From Candidatus Minthosoma caballi (GTDB lineage Bacteria; Bacteroidota; Bacteroidia; Bacteroidales; Bacteroidaceae), in contig JAGHVC010000121.1 in NCBI GenBank assembly GCA_018064505.1, forward strand, positions 1 to 39,793: a stretch of DNA of 39,793 bases. The letters run 5' to 3'. Positions 27,390 through 37,016 of this stretch are shown piece by piece (position 1 is the stretch's first letter; each line of letters opens with the position of its first letter). The notes beneath the pieces were generated by a model. It saw only the letters and a list, made by a program, of their open reading frames with translations. It searched no databases and had not been told where the DNA came from. Position numbers and translations under genes: made by a program.

Positions 27390-28517
27390 TTAAAGGAGTT
27401 TTACAAAATCGTCGAACAAAAATTCTGTGTCAACAGGACCTGATGCTGCCTCAGGATGGAACTGTGCAGAGAACCATGGATTCTTTTTGTGCTTGATGCC
27501 CTCATTAGAACCGTCGTTCATGTTAATGAATAATGGTTCCCAATCTTGTGGAAGGGTAGCATTATCAACAGCGTATCCGTGATTCTGTGATGTAATAAAG
27601 CAACGATTTGTTCCAACTTGCTGCACAGGCTGATTGTGTGAACGGTGTCCATATTTTAGTTTGTAAATTGTTGCTCCTGCTGCCTTTGAAAGCAATTGGT
27701 TGCCCATGCAGATACCCATGCAAGGACGCACTTTTGGATTTGCAAGAAACTTCTTTATATTCTCCACGGCATCTACTGCTGTGTCAGGATCACCAGGGCC
27801 ATTTGCCAGGAAAAGTCCATCAAACTCAAGATTGTTGAAGTCGTAATTCCAAGGCACTCGGATAACTTCTACTCCGCGCTTTAGTAAACAACGAATGATA
27901 TTGTTCTTCACGCCACAGTCTACAAGCACAACCTTCTTGCCAATGTTTTTGCCGAGAACTATTTTAAGTGTTTCGACATTCCCCTCCTTCATATCTTCTG
28001 GCTTGTAGGTGATAACTTCTTTGCAACTTACTTTTGCTATATAATTAACTCCTTCGTACTGAGCTGATGGAATATTGTTTGGCTCATCATCGAAAATAAT
28101 CTTGCCCATCATAACACCATGCTCGCGAAGCACTTTTGTTAATTGACGAGTGTCAATGCCGGTAATGCCAGGAACTTGTTCGCGTTTTAACCAATCAGCA
28201 AGACTCTCCTTTGCATTCCAATGTGAAAACTCTGTACTGTAATCGCTAACGATGATTGCTTCTGCATGAATCTTCTCGCTCTCCATGAATGATGCAATGC
28301 CGTTGTCTTCCTTACAAAATGTTGGTACGCCATAATTACCTACAAGAGGATAAGTGAGAGCCATTAACTGACCTGCGTATGATGGATCTGTTAAGCTTTC
28401 TGGGTAGCCCATCATAGCAGTGTTGAACACAACTTCACCTGCCACGGGCTTCTCATATCCGAAGCTTTCTCCGTGGAACTTAGTGCCATCGTCTAAGATA
28501 AGTGTTACTTTTCTCAT
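27390..28517 (-). CDS. carA: Carbamoyl-phosphate synthase, small (glutaminase) subunit
   Basis: The 375-residue protein hydrolyses glutamine and passes ammonia to CarB. Its N-terminal domain (LILDDGTKFHGESFG, GEVVFNTAMMGYPESLTDPS) and class I amidotransferase domain are complete. The nucleophile is Cys270 in MGICMGNQ, and the partners are His354 and Glu356 in FHPEAASGP. The residue after the nucleophile elbow is Asn (GNQ) where many relatives have His (GHQ). It lies between the purF-like gene (49-base gap) and carB. Confidence 0.97.
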   Translation of the reverse strand: MRKVTLILDDGTKFHGESFGYEKPVAGEVVFNTAMMGYPESLTDPSYAGQLMALTYPLVGNYGVPTFCKEDNGIASFMESEKIHAEAIIVSDYSTEFSHWNAKESLADWLKREQVPGITGIDTRQLTKVLREHGVMMGKIIFDDEPNNIPSAQYEGVNYIAKVSCKEVITYKPEDMKEGNVETLKIVLGKNIGKKVVLVDCGVKNNIIRCLLKRGVEVIRVPWNYDFNNLEFDGLFLANGPGDPDTAVDAVENIKKFLANPKVRPCMGICMGNQLLSKAAGATIYKLKYGHRSHNQPVQQVGTNRCFITSQNHGYAVDNATLPQDWEPLFINMNDGSNEGIKHKKNPWFSAQFHPEAASGPVDTEFLFDDFVKLL

Positions 28518-28566
28518 TCTAATTATATATTATTTGTGTTTATCCTAATGAATTTCTTTTATCTTT

Positions 28567-30477
28567 TTAATCCTTAAAGTTAAGCCTGCCAGGCTCGTTC
28601 AGATAAATCTGCTCCACATAGTTGATAAATGCTTGGTTTACAAGGCGTACACCACCAGGAGTAGGGTAGTTTCCTGAGAAGTACCAGTCGCCAGGGTGAT
28701 TTGGACATGCTTTATGGAGACCTTCGATGCTTTGGTAAACAATTTCTATGTCGCTTGTAACTCCTGGAGCGCGAAGCATTTCCACCATTTTGTGAGAAAT
28801 GTCCTCATCTGTGAATGGAGCATAAATTTCCTTTACATAGTTCACCATATCTTCCTTTGGAGTGTTCACTTGTGCCTTGCACTTTTGATAAACTCTGTAT
28901 ATAAGTTGTTCTTTGTTCTTGTCTTTGAGAAGTTCAATTGCAGCTTTAAATGCAATAAACTCGCTCATCTTACTCATGTCAATGCCATAGTAATCAGGAT
29001 ATCTTACTTGAGGAGAAGAACTAACAATAACAATCTTTTTTGGATGCAATCGGTCGAGAATCCTGATAATGCTCTCGCGCAATGTTGTTCCTCTCACAAT
29101 AGAGTCATCAATTACCACAAGATTATCGACATTTGGGATGACGCTGCCGTATGTTATATCATAAACATGCGCAGCAAGGTCGTTTCTGCTATCGCTTTCG
29201 GTAATGAATGTTCTAAGCTTGATATCTTTAAGAACAACCTTTTCTGTACGAACTTGTGGCTCAATTATTGCCCTAATCTCTTCTTCGGAAGGTTTATGGT
29301 CAAGCGCAAGAAGAGCTTTTATCTTTTTCTCATGCATATACTGCTTGAATCCGTCTGTCATGCCATAGTATGCAACTTCTGCTGTGTTTGGAATGAAAGA
29401 GAAAACAGTATGCTCAACATCGCCATTAATAGCTTTAAGTATTGGCTCTACTAATTGACTTCCTAATGCTTTTCTTTCCTTATAAATGTCGCGGTCGCTG
29501 CCTCGACTGAAATAAATTCTCTCAAAAGAACACTTTTGATTCTCTTTAGTTTCAAGTATTTGAGAGAAACGAACTTCACCATATTTATTACAAATGACAG
29601 ATTGGCCAGGAAGCAATTCGTGAATCTGGTCGCAGTCAAGATCTAACGCAGTTTGAATACATGGGCGTTCACTTGCAATGACAAGAATCTCATCATCCAT
29701 ATACCAAAAAGCAGGACGAATGCCCCAAGGGTCACGCATGGAGAACATCTCACCACTACCATTCTGGCCACATACAACATAACCTCCATCCCAAAGCTTA
29801 GCGGATGAGCTAAGCACATTCTCCATCTTTATATTGTCTTCTATATAGTCAGTAATGTCGTAGCCTTCTAATCCTTTGTCATGAGCCTCTTTCCAAAGTC
29901 GTTCAGATTCACGATCAAGACGATGGCCAACTTGTTCAAGCATAATGTAAGTGTCGCTGTAGACACGAGGATGTTGTCCGGTTTTTGCTATCTCTGCAAA
30001 GAACTCATCAACATTTGTCATGTTGAAGTTCCCGCATAAGCATAGATTCTTTGCTCTCCAATTGTTGCGACGCAGAAATGGATGGACAAAAGAAAGACCA
30101 CTCTTGCCGGTAGTTGAATACCGGAGGTGGCCCATATAAAGCTCCCCAGCGAAAGGGAGATTTTTCTTAGCAAAAGCAGCATCAGACACTTTCTGCAATG
30201 GATAATCCTGAAAGTGTTTGTGCACATTGGCGAAAATCTCAGTGATAGCGCCCGAACCGAGAGCCTTTTCGCGAAACATGTATTCCTCGCCAGGATTAGC
30301 AGCGAGTTTCACGCAGCTGATTCCTGCACCTTCTTGACCTCTATTGTGCTGTTTCTCCATCATGAGATAGAGCTTGTTTAGGCCATACATCCATGTGCCA
30401 TATTTTCTTTGATAATACTCAAGCGGCTTGCGCAGGCGTATCATTACTATTCCGCATTCGTGTTTTAGTGGCTCCAT
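28567..30477 (-). CDS. PurF-like amidophosphoribosyltransferase, long form
   Basis: The 636-residue protein combines an N-terminal class II glutamine amidotransferase domain with a C-terminal phosphoribosyltransferase domain. The likely nucleophile is Cys8 (MEPLKHE-CGI), so a short propeptide must be removed, as in some PurF enzymes. QHNRGQEGAGI and GHLRYSTTGKSG are in place. The PRPP loop is VVIDDSIVRGTT. Two things differ from usual PurF: the length (usually about 470-510) and the residues at about 147-150, LCGN, where PurF and GlmS have HNGN. Similar long proteins are widespread in Bacteroidetes, so this may be a lineage form making phosphoribosylamine, or a paralogue. It sits between glmS and carA, so a role in glutamine-dependent biosynthesis is well supported. 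Confidence 0.8.
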   Translation of the reverse strand: MEPLKHECGIVMIRLRKPLEYYQRKYGTWMYGLNKLYLMMEKQHNRGQEGAGISCVKLAANPGEEYMFREKALGSGAITEIFANVHKHFQDYPLQKVSDAAFAKKNLPFAGELYMGHLRYSTTGKSGLSFVHPFLRRNNWRAKNLCLCGNFNMTNVDEFFAEIAKTGQHPRVYSDTYIMLEQVGHRLDRESERLWKEAHDKGLEGYDITDYIEDNIKMENVLSSSAKLWDGGYVVCGQNGSGEMFSMRDPWGIRPAFWYMDDEILVIASERPCIQTALDLDCDQIHELLPGQSVICNKYGEVRFSQILETKENQKCSFERIYFSRGSDRDIYKERKALGSQLVEPILKAINGDVEHTVFSFIPNTAEVAYYGMTDGFKQYMHEKKIKALLALDHKPSEEEIRAIIEPQVRTEKVVLKDIKLRTFITESDSRNDLAAHVYDITYGSVIPNVDNLVVIDDSIVRGTTLRESIIRILDRLHPKKIVIVSSSPQVRYPDYYGIDMSKMSEFIAFKAAIELLKDKNKEQLIYRVYQKCKAQVNTPKEDMVNYVKEIYAPFTDEDISHKMVEMLRAPGVTSDIEIVYQSIEGLHKACPNHPGDWYFSGNYPTPGGVRLVNQAFINYVEQIYLNEPGRLNFKD

Positions 30478-30508
30478 TTCCTATTGTGTTTGTGTTTGTT
30501 TCTTTTTG

Positions 30509-32353
30509 TTATTCCACCGTCACGCTTTTTGCTAGGTTTCTTGGCTGATCTACATCCTTGCCTTTACATACAGCAATGTAATATGCCAGCATCTGAAGAG
30601 GAATGGTAGCCAAAAGCGGTTCTAGGCATTCCATAGTGTGAGGCAACTCAATGTATGCATCAGCCATGTTCTTTACGGTAACATCATCTTTGCTGACAAT
30701 GGCAATGACTCTTGCGTGGCGGGCTTTAATCTCTTGAATGTTGCTAAGTACCTTTTCATAAAGAACATTTTTGGTAGCAATAACAACTACAGGCATTTCC
30801 TCATCAATGAGGGCGATAGGTCCGTGCTTCATTTCTGCAGCAGGGTATCCTTCCGCATGTATGTATGAAATCTCCTTTAGTTTCAATGCTCCTTCAAGAG
30901 CAACAGGATAGTTGTATCCGCGCCCAAGGTAGAGGAAATTTCGAGCATAAGTGAAGATACGAGAAATCTCTTTAATCTTTTCCCCCTGCTCGAGCAATTC
31001 CACCATCTTGTTAGGAATTGCATCAAGTTCTGCAATGAGACTTAAATATTCTTCGTTAGATATTGTGTTTCTTTCTTTTGCCAAAGCAAGTGCAAGCATT
31101 GTAAGCACAGTAACTTGGCCAGTGAAAGCTTTTGTTGATGCAACGCCTATTTCTGGCCCTACATGGATGTAGCTACCAGTATGAGTGGCACGAGGAATGC
31201 TTGAGCCAATGGCATTGCAAATGCCATAGATGAAAGCTCCTCTTTTCTTTGCCAATTCAATTGCTGCAAGGGTGTCTGCAGTTTCACCAGACTGAGAAAT
31301 TGCTATAACTACATCCTTTTCATTGATAACAGGGTTGCTATAGCGGAACTCACTGGCATATTCGACTTCAACAGGTATCTGACAATAATTCTCAATCAAT
31401 TGCTTGCCTATCAATCCAGCATGCCAGCTTGTGCCACATGCAATGATGATGAAACGACGGGCATTCATCAATCGTTCTTTATTATCAATGATTGCAGACA
31501 AAACAACATTGTTAGCATCAACATTTACTCGTCCACGCATACAATCTCTCAAACAGTCAGGCTGCTCAAAGATTTCCTTAAGCATGAAGTGTGGGAAACC
31601 GCCTTTCTCAATCTGAGCAAGGTTGAGTTCCACTTTAGTAATGTCATGATTCATTTTCGCATTGTGGAAGTCAACAACTTCCACTTCCTTGTTGCGACGA
31701 ATCACAGCGATATCCTTATCGTCAAGGTAAATAACCTTGTCTGTGTATTCAATAATAGGGCTAGCATCGCTACCTAAGAAAAATTCCTCTTCCCCAATTC
31801 CCACAACCAAAGGACTGCTCTTGCGTGCAGCAATGATTTGATCTGGATCATCTTTGTCGAGAATTGCTATCGCATAAGCTCCAATTACGGCGCGAAGTGC
31901 AACTTGCACAGAAGTAAGAAGGTCAAAATTCTTACGCGTGCGTACATACTCTATAAGTTGTACAAGAACTTCTGTGTCAGTATTGCTTTTGAATTCAATG
32001 CCTTTTTCCTGAAGCTGCTTCTTCAACACAGCATAATTCTCAATAATACCATTGTGTATTATAGCGAGATTGCCTGTGTAAGAAATGTGTGGATGGGCAT
32101 TAGTAGAATTTGGCTCGCCGTGAGTAGCCCATCTTGTGTGGGCGATACCAACGCAACCAGTTGTGTCTTTATCTGAAGCGAAACTTTCAAGATCAGAAAC
32201 TTTTCCCTTTGTTTTGTAAACTCTCAAATCTCCGTTTTCGGTGAGAAGGGCAACGCCCGCGCTGTCGTAACCGCGGTACTCAAGACGCTTCAAGCCTTTA
32301 ATCAATACAGGATATGCGTTTCTTTTGCCTAGATAACCAACAATGCCACACAT
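30509..32353 (-). CDS. glmS: Glucosamine-6-phosphate synthase (isomerizing)
   Basis: The 614-residue enzyme turns fructose-6-phosphate and glutamine into glucosamine-6-phosphate, the entry to UDP-GlcNAc. The N-terminus MCGIVGYLGKRNAYPVLIKG gives Cys2 as the nucleophile after Met removal; HNGIIENY supplies the oxyanion residue. Two SIS domains follow (IACGTSWHAGLIGKQ, AISQSGETADTLAAIE; LGRGYNYPVALEGALKLKEI), ending in DVDQPRNLAKSVTVE, the usual C-terminus. It has its own promoter (32432-32465) and leads the amidotransferase operon. Confidence 0.97.
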   Translation of the reverse strand: MCGIVGYLGKRNAYPVLIKGLKRLEYRGYDSAGVALLTENGDLRVYKTKGKVSDLESFASDKDTTGCVGIAHTRWATHGEPNSTNAHPHISYTGNLAIIHNGIIENYAVLKKQLQEKGIEFKSNTDTEVLVQLIEYVRTRKNFDLLTSVQVALRAVIGAYAIAILDKDDPDQIIAARKSSPLVVGIGEEEFFLGSDASPIIEYTDKVIYLDDKDIAVIRRNKEVEVVDFHNAKMNHDITKVELNLAQIEKGGFPHFMLKEIFEQPDCLRDCMRGRVNVDANNVVLSAIIDNKERLMNARRFIIIACGTSWHAGLIGKQLIENYCQIPVEVEYASEFRYSNPVINEKDVVIAISQSGETADTLAAIELAKKRGAFIYGICNAIGSSIPRATHTGSYIHVGPEIGVASTKAFTGQVTVLTMLALALAKERNTISNEEYLSLIAELDAIPNKMVELLEQGEKIKEISRIFTYARNFLYLGRGYNYPVALEGALKLKEISYIHAEGYPAAEMKHGPIALIDEEMPVVVIATKNVLYEKVLSNIQEIKARHARVIAIVSKDDVTVKNMADAYIELPHTMECLEPLLATIPLQMLAYYIAVCKGKDVDQPRNLAKSVTVE

Positions 32354-32377
32354 ACTTTTTTATTATTTTGTGTCTGA

Positions 32378-32401
32378 CTATATATTCAATTCTATATATA
32401 G
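32378..32401 (-). promoter_or_regulatory. AT-rich inverted repeat in the glmS leader
   Basis: Perfect arms CTATATAT (32378-32385) and ATATATAG (32394-32401) are 8 bases apart, in the leader between the promoter and the glmS ATG at 32353. Its stem has mainly A-U pairs, so it may not be stable in RNA. I see no glmS ribozyme. Confidence 0.35.
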
Positions 32402-32431
32402 AAAGAGAGTTACTTCTTTGTAAATGTCATG

Positions 32432-32465
32432 CAAAGTTACGGATTTATTTACAAATCCAATCAAA
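32432..32465 (-). promoter_or_regulatory. Promoter of the glmS operon
   Basis: The -7 box TAACTTTG reads from 32439 to 32432 on the minus strand. A TTTG (32465-32462) lies 22 bases upstream, a little longer than the usual 19-21. The leader to the ATG is about 75 nt. Confidence 0.65.
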
Positions 32466-32523
32466 TAGCTAGACAAATTTACAAATTATAATTAAAATCG
32501 GCATTTCTCTTAACAAATGGCAT

Positions 32524-32553
32524 AAAAAAGGACGATGCTAAATTGCATCGTCC
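32524..32553 (-). terminator. Rho-independent terminator after htpG
   Basis: Nine-bp perfect arms GGACGATGC (32530-32538) and GCATCGTCC (32545-32553) enclose a 6-base loop. On the minus strand a run of six T (32529-32524) follows. It ends the clpC-htpG transcript, 9 bases after the htpG stop, ahead of the glmS promoter. Confidence 0.9.
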
Positions 32554-32561
32554 AAAATTAT

Positions 32562-34418
32562 TTAGATAAGATCTATGCTTCTCTTTACAAACTTATTCAA
32601 AGCTTCTCCGCGAAGAAGGCCATTCTGAAGCAGGGCCAAATCTATAAGTTGGCTAACCACTTCTGGCTTTGCATCCTTGATGCTTTGCTTGATAAGAGCA
32701 TGGTCGGTGTTGAGCACGAGGTTGATCATTGTAGGCATATCGCCATAGAATGCCATGCCTGGCTGCAAGCGGCTCATATCCTTCATTCTGCGCATATATT
32801 CGCTCTGAGTCATGATGACTGGAGCTGCATTCTCGCCAAGAGCTTGTGGTTCTACATTGAATTCAATCTTTTCTATTGTTGGGAGAGCATTTTTGAATGT
32901 CTCTGTCAAAGACTTCTTATCATCCTCTGGCAACTCTTCCTTCTTGTCATCATTTTTCACGATGAGACGCTCAACAACATCTGAGTCAACACGAGTGAAG
33001 CGGCTCTTCTCAAACTTCTCTTCAAACAAGCCGCACATTGCAGGATCTAACTGGCCGTCGAGCAAGAGAACATTGTACCCCTTTGCCTGAGCAGCATCAA
33101 TGTAAGAATACTGATCATCCTTGTTGTTTGCATACAAATAGATGAGGTTTCCATCTTTGTCTGTCTGCTCGTCTTTGATGAGAGTTTTGTATTCTTCGTA
33201 TGTGTAAGCTTTTCCTTCTGTGTCCTTAAGAAGGGCGAAATTTTTAGCTTTCTCATAGAAATCGCTCTCAGAGAGCATTCCGTAGTTGATGAAGATCTTG
33301 ATGTCATCCCACTTCTCCTCAAACTGGGTTCTGTCAGTTTTAAAGATTGATGCAAGACGGTCGCTCACTTTCTTTGTGATGTAAGTAGAAATCTTCTTCA
33401 CATTTGAGTCGCTCTGCAAATAGCTGCGGCTTACATTCAAAGGAATGTCTGGTGAATCGATAACGCCATGAAGCAAGGTCATGAAGTCTGCTACGATGCC
33501 TTCTACAGAATCTGTTACGAACACTTGATTGCAATAGAGTTGGATTTTGTTCTTCTGCAAGTCAAAACTGTTCTTCACCTTAGGGAAGTATAGAATACCT
33601 GTGAGGTTGAATGGGTAGTCCACATTGAGGTGAATCCAGAAAAGTGGCTCGTCGCTCATTGGGTAGAGTTTCTTGTAGAACTCCTTGTAGTCCTCATCCT
33701 TCAATTCTGATGGCTTCTTAGTCCAGAGTGGAGTAGTATCGTTGATGATGTCATCTTCATCTGTGTCAATCATCTTCTTTGCTTCCTCATCCCACTTGCT
33801 CTTCTTCCCGAATGCTACAGGCACAGGGAGGAACTTGCAGTATTTGTTAAGAAGCTCAGTAATCTTGTATTTCTCAAGAAAATCCTTGCAGTCATCATCA
33901 ATGTACATCACGATGTCTGTGCCGCGATCATCCTTTTCTGCTTCTTCAATAGAGTACGAAGGACTTCCGTCGCAGCTCCACTTCACGGCCTTTGCGCCGT
34001 CCTTCCAGCTCTTTGTGATGATTTCCACTTTCTTGCTTACCATGAATGAAGAGTAGAAACCCAAGCCGAAGTGGCCGATGATTGCGTTAGCATCTTCCTT
34101 GTACTTGTCGAGGAAGTCATTAGCGCCAGAGAAAGCAATCTGATTGATATATTTGTCGATTTCCTCTTCAGTCATGCCGATGCCTCGATCGCTCACAGTG
34201 AGAGTGCCAGCCTCCTTGTCAAGCTTTACTGTCACCTTCAGTTCGCCAGCTTCGCCCTTAAGTTCACCCTTGCTTGCAAGTGTCTTGAGCTTCTGCGTAG
34301 CATCGACTGCGTTACTTACAATCTCACGAAGGAAAATGTCGTGGTCTGAATAGAGAAACTTTTTGATGACGGGGAATATGTTCTCAGTCGTAACCCCGAT
34401 GTTACCTGATTGTGCCAT
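32562..34418 (-). CDS. htpG: Hsp90-family chaperone HtpG
   Basis: The 618-residue protein has the N-terminal GHKL ATPase motifs of Hsp90: REIVSNAVDATQKLK (the catalytic-Glu/Asn motif, with NAVDA where many have NASDA), SDRGIGMTEEE and IIGHFGLGFYSSFMV. Middle and C-terminal domains follow (LDLPLNVSRSYLQ-like stretch LNVSRSYLQSDSNV). It folds or protects client proteins in the cytoplasm. Its ATG lies 4 bases after the clpC stop, so the two chaperones share a transcript. Confidence 0.95.
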   Translation of the reverse strand: MAQSGNIGVTTENIFPVIKKFLYSDHDIFLREIVSNAVDATQKLKTLASKGELKGEAGELKVTVKLDKEAGTLTVSDRGIGMTEEEIDKYINQIAFSGANDFLDKYKEDANAIIGHFGLGFYSSFMVSKKVEIITKSWKDGAKAVKWSCDGSPSYSIEEAEKDDRGTDIVMYIDDDCKDFLEKYKITELLNKYCKFLPVPVAFGKKSKWDEEAKKMIDTDEDDIINDTTPLWTKKPSELKDEDYKEFYKKLYPMSDEPLFWIHLNVDYPFNLTGILYFPKVKNSFDLQKNKIQLYCNQVFVTDSVEGIVADFMTLLHGVIDSPDIPLNVSRSYLQSDSNVKKISTYITKKVSDRLASIFKTDRTQFEEKWDDIKIFINYGMLSESDFYEKAKNFALLKDTEGKAYTYEEYKTLIKDEQTDKDGNLIYLYANNKDDQYSYIDAAQAKGYNVLLLDGQLDPAMCGLFEEKFEKSRFTRVDSDVVERLIVKNDDKKEELPEDDKKSLTETFKNALPTIEKIEFNVEPQALGENAAPVIMTQSEYMRRMKDMSRLQPGMAFYGDMPTMINLVLNTDHALIKQSIKDAKPEVVSQLIDLALLQNGLLRGEALNKFVKRSIDLI

Positions 34419-34422
34419 TTCC

Positions 34423-36942
34423 TTATTTCTTTTTAATTTCTATTTTATCATTTACTAATTCTGCTACGATTGTGTCGCCTGCATTGAGGTCTTCCTCCAC
34501 AATCATTTCGCTGATTTTATCCTCAAGGTGCTGCTGTATAGCTCTTCTTAATGGTCGAGCGCCAAACTGTTTGTCGTAGCCCTTTTCTGCGATGAACTTC
34601 TGCGCATCTTCAGAAATCTCTAGATTGAAGCCAAGCTCTTCCATTCTCTTATAAAGTCCTTTCAGTTCCAATCCGATGATTTGCAATATTGCTTCAAGTT
34701 CAAGCTGATCGAATGTTATGATTTCGTCAATTCTGTTCAAGAATTCAGGAGAGAACTGCTTGTTCAGAGCTTTTTGAATCACGCTTCGGCTCACCTCTTT
34801 GTCGTCCATTCCTGTCATTGCAGAGAAGCCCACGCCGCGTCCAAACTCTTTCAGCTGCCTTGTACCGACATTGCTTGTCATGATGATGACAGTATTGCGG
34901 AAATCTACGGTTCTTCCATTAGAATCGGTCAATCGACCATCATCCATCACTTGAAGAAGCAAATTGAATACATCCGGATGAGCCTTCTCGATCTCGTCGA
35001 GCAGAACGATAGAGTAGGGCTTTCTGCGCACTTTCTCAGTCAGCATGCCACCTTCCTCATATCCCACATATCCAGGAGGTGCTCCGACCAATCGGCTCAC
35101 TGTGAACTTCTCCATGTATTCGCTCATGTCGATGCGAATCAATGCATCTGTAGAGCCAAACATATAGTCAGCCAGTTTCTTAGCCAAATATGTCTTGCCC
35201 ACGCCTGTAGGTCCAAGGAACATGAATGTGCCAATAGGGCGGTTTGGATCTTTCAGCCCGACTCGGCTGCGCTGTATAGCACTTACGAGCTTATCTATAG
35301 CGCTATCTTGAGCAATCACAGAGCTCTTCAGTTCCTGTTTCATGCCTTTCATCCTGATGCCTTCTGCGCTTGCCATCTTGCTAACAGGTATGCCGGTCAT
35401 CATTGACACCGTCTGAGCCACCTCATCAGCAGTGACTTGCTTGCGGTTTTCCTCAAGCGATGCTTCCCATTTCGCCCTCATTTCGTCAAGCTCTTCTGCA
35501 AGAAGTTTTGAACGGTCGCGATATTGAGCAGCAAGCTCGTAGTTCTGGTTCTTCACTGCACCATCCTTTTTTGCAATGAGCTCAGCAACAGCAGCTTCCT
35601 TTTCTTCGATTTCCTTAGGTACATTGATGTTGTTGATTCTCACTCGTGAGCCAACTTCGTCAAGCACATCAATTGCTTTGTCAGGGAAGCTTCTGTCTGT
35701 CACATAGCGCTCTGTCAGTTTGACACAAGCAGCAAGAGCCTCATCGGTGTAAGACACATTGTGGTGATCCTCGTAGCGTTCCTTTATATTATTTAATATT
35801 GTAAGAGTCTCCTCTGGTGTGGTTTGTTCTACAATAACTTTCTGGAATCTACGCTCCAGAGCACCGTCTTTCTCAATGCTCTTGCGATATTCGTCAAGTG
35901 TCGTAGCACCGATGCACTGCAGTTCTCCTCTTGCCAATGCTGGTTTCATCATGTTGGCAGCATCCATTTGTCCTGCCTGATTGCCTGCACCCACAAGTGT
36001 GTGAATCTCGTCGATGAACACGATGATGTCTGGGTTTGCGCGCAATTCGTTGATGATGCTGCGCATTCTTTCCTCAAACTGTCCGCGATACTTCGTTCCT
36101 GCCACCACGCTACTCATGTCCAAGCTCACAATTCTCTTGCCGAACAGCACCCTTGCGACTTTTCTTTGAGTGATTCTGATTGCCAGCCCTTCCACGATGG
36201 CGCTCTTTCCCACGCCTGGCTCACCAATGAGCACTGGGTTGTTCTTCTTTCTGCGAGAAAGAATCTGAGCCAAACGCTCAATCTCATTTTGTCTGCCAAC
36301 AACAGGGTCTAGTTTTCCCTCTGCAGCAGCTTTTGTCAGGTCGAAGCCGAATTTGTCTATTGCAGGAGTGTCAGTGTTGCCCTTCTTGGCAGTCTTTGTG
36401 CTTGAGCTGTTCTCTCGTGCATTGCTGCTTCCAGATGGTGGCGGAGCATCCTCGGTATCTTCGTCTTCATCATCTTCATATCCCACTTGGCTCTGTGGCT
36501 GCTGAGTGGCAGTTTGTGTTGTGAAAGAGTCGAACAGCTCTTTGTATGTCACCTCATTGTCCTCAAGCACCTTTGCAACGAGATTGTCGTGCTGCTTAAG
36601 GATAGCAAGAAGCATGTGCTCAGCATCGCTTTCCTCGCTCTTCATCAGTCGTGCCTCGAGCACGGCAAGCCTCATCACGGTGTTTGCCTTCATTGTCAGT
36701 GCAATGTCTGTGCTGAGAAGCTTTGCCCCTTCATCGCGAAGCTTATCCTCTATGAGTTGCTTAACATTTGGTATATTTACGAAGAACTTCTGACGCAGCA
36801 CATCAAGAGCTTTGCTCTCGCCGTCACGAATCAATCCGAGCATGAGGTGCTCAGGGCCAATGTAATCGTTGTTCAGTCTGAGAGCCTCTTCCTTGCTGTA
36901 TCCGAGAATTCTTGTCAGTCTTTGCGAATATTTGTAATTCAT
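34423..36942 (-). CDS. clpC: ATP-dependent Clp protease ATP-binding subunit ClpC
   Basis: I choose the ATG at 36942 ([20 protein letters not shown], 839 residues), matching the usual ClpC start; an ATG at 36966 would add 8 residues. The double Clp-N domain is followed by an acidic, low-complexity linker (about 150-190). AAA1 has Walker [10 protein letters not shown] (near 240) and Walker [12 protein letters not shown] short UVR-type middle domain ([19 protein letters not shown]) and AAA2 with [13 protein letters not shown] (near 577) and [11 protein letters not shown] follow. It unfolds proteins for ClpP or acts as a disaggregase; no clpP lies in the window. Confidence 0.95.
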   Translation of the reverse strand: MNYKYSQRLTRILGYSKEEALRLNNDYIGPEHLMLGLIRDGESKALDVLRQKFFVNIPNVKQLIEDKLRDEGAKLLSTDIALTMKANTVMRLAVLEARLMKSEESDAEHMLLAILKQHDNLVAKVLEDNEVTYKELFDSFTTQTATQQPQSQVGYEDDEDEDTEDAPPPSGSSNARENSSSTKTAKKGNTDTPAIDKFGFDLTKAAAEGKLDPVVGRQNEIERLAQILSRRKKNNPVLIGEPGVGKSAIVEGLAIRITQRKVARVLFGKRIVSLDMSSVVAGTKYRGQFEERMRSIINELRANPDIIVFIDEIHTLVGAGNQAGQMDAANMMKPALARGELQCIGATTLDEYRKSIEKDGALERRFQKVIVEQTTPEETLTILNNIKERYEDHHNVSYTDEALAACVKLTERYVTDRSFPDKAIDVLDEVGSRVRINNINVPKEIEEKEAAVAELIAKKDGAVKNQNYELAAQYRDRSKLLAEELDEMRAKWEASLEENRKQVTADEVAQTVSMMTGIPVSKMASAEGIRMKGMKQELKSSVIAQDSAIDKLVSAIQRSRVGLKDPNRPIGTFMFLGPTGVGKTYLAKKLADYMFGSTDALIRIDMSEYMEKFTVSRLVGAPPGYVGYEEGGMLTEKVRRKPYSIVLLDEIEKAHPDVFNLLLQVMDDGRLTDSNGRTVDFRNTVIIMTSNVGTRQLKEFGRGVGFSAMTGMDDKEVSRSVIQKALNKQFSPEFLNRIDEIITFDQLELEAILQIIGLELKGLYKRMEELGFNLEISEDAQKFIAEKGYDKQFGARPLRRAIQQHLEDKISEMIVEEDLNAGDTIVAELVNDKIEIKKK

Positions 36943-37016
36943 ATTGATGTTCTGTATTCTGTGCATTGATTATGCACACACACCACCGGAATAAATCAAA
37001 ATATGTGCCTGAGCAA

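Noticed and set aside
32354-32470. glmS ribozyme/riboswitch in the leader
   Set aside because: The leader is only about 75 nt, is AT-rich and lacks the required core; only a simple inverted repeat is seen.
34681-36969. Long plus-strand frames opposite clpC
   Set aside because: They mirror the conserved ClpC reading frame and have Cys/His-rich low-information compositions typical of antisense shadows.
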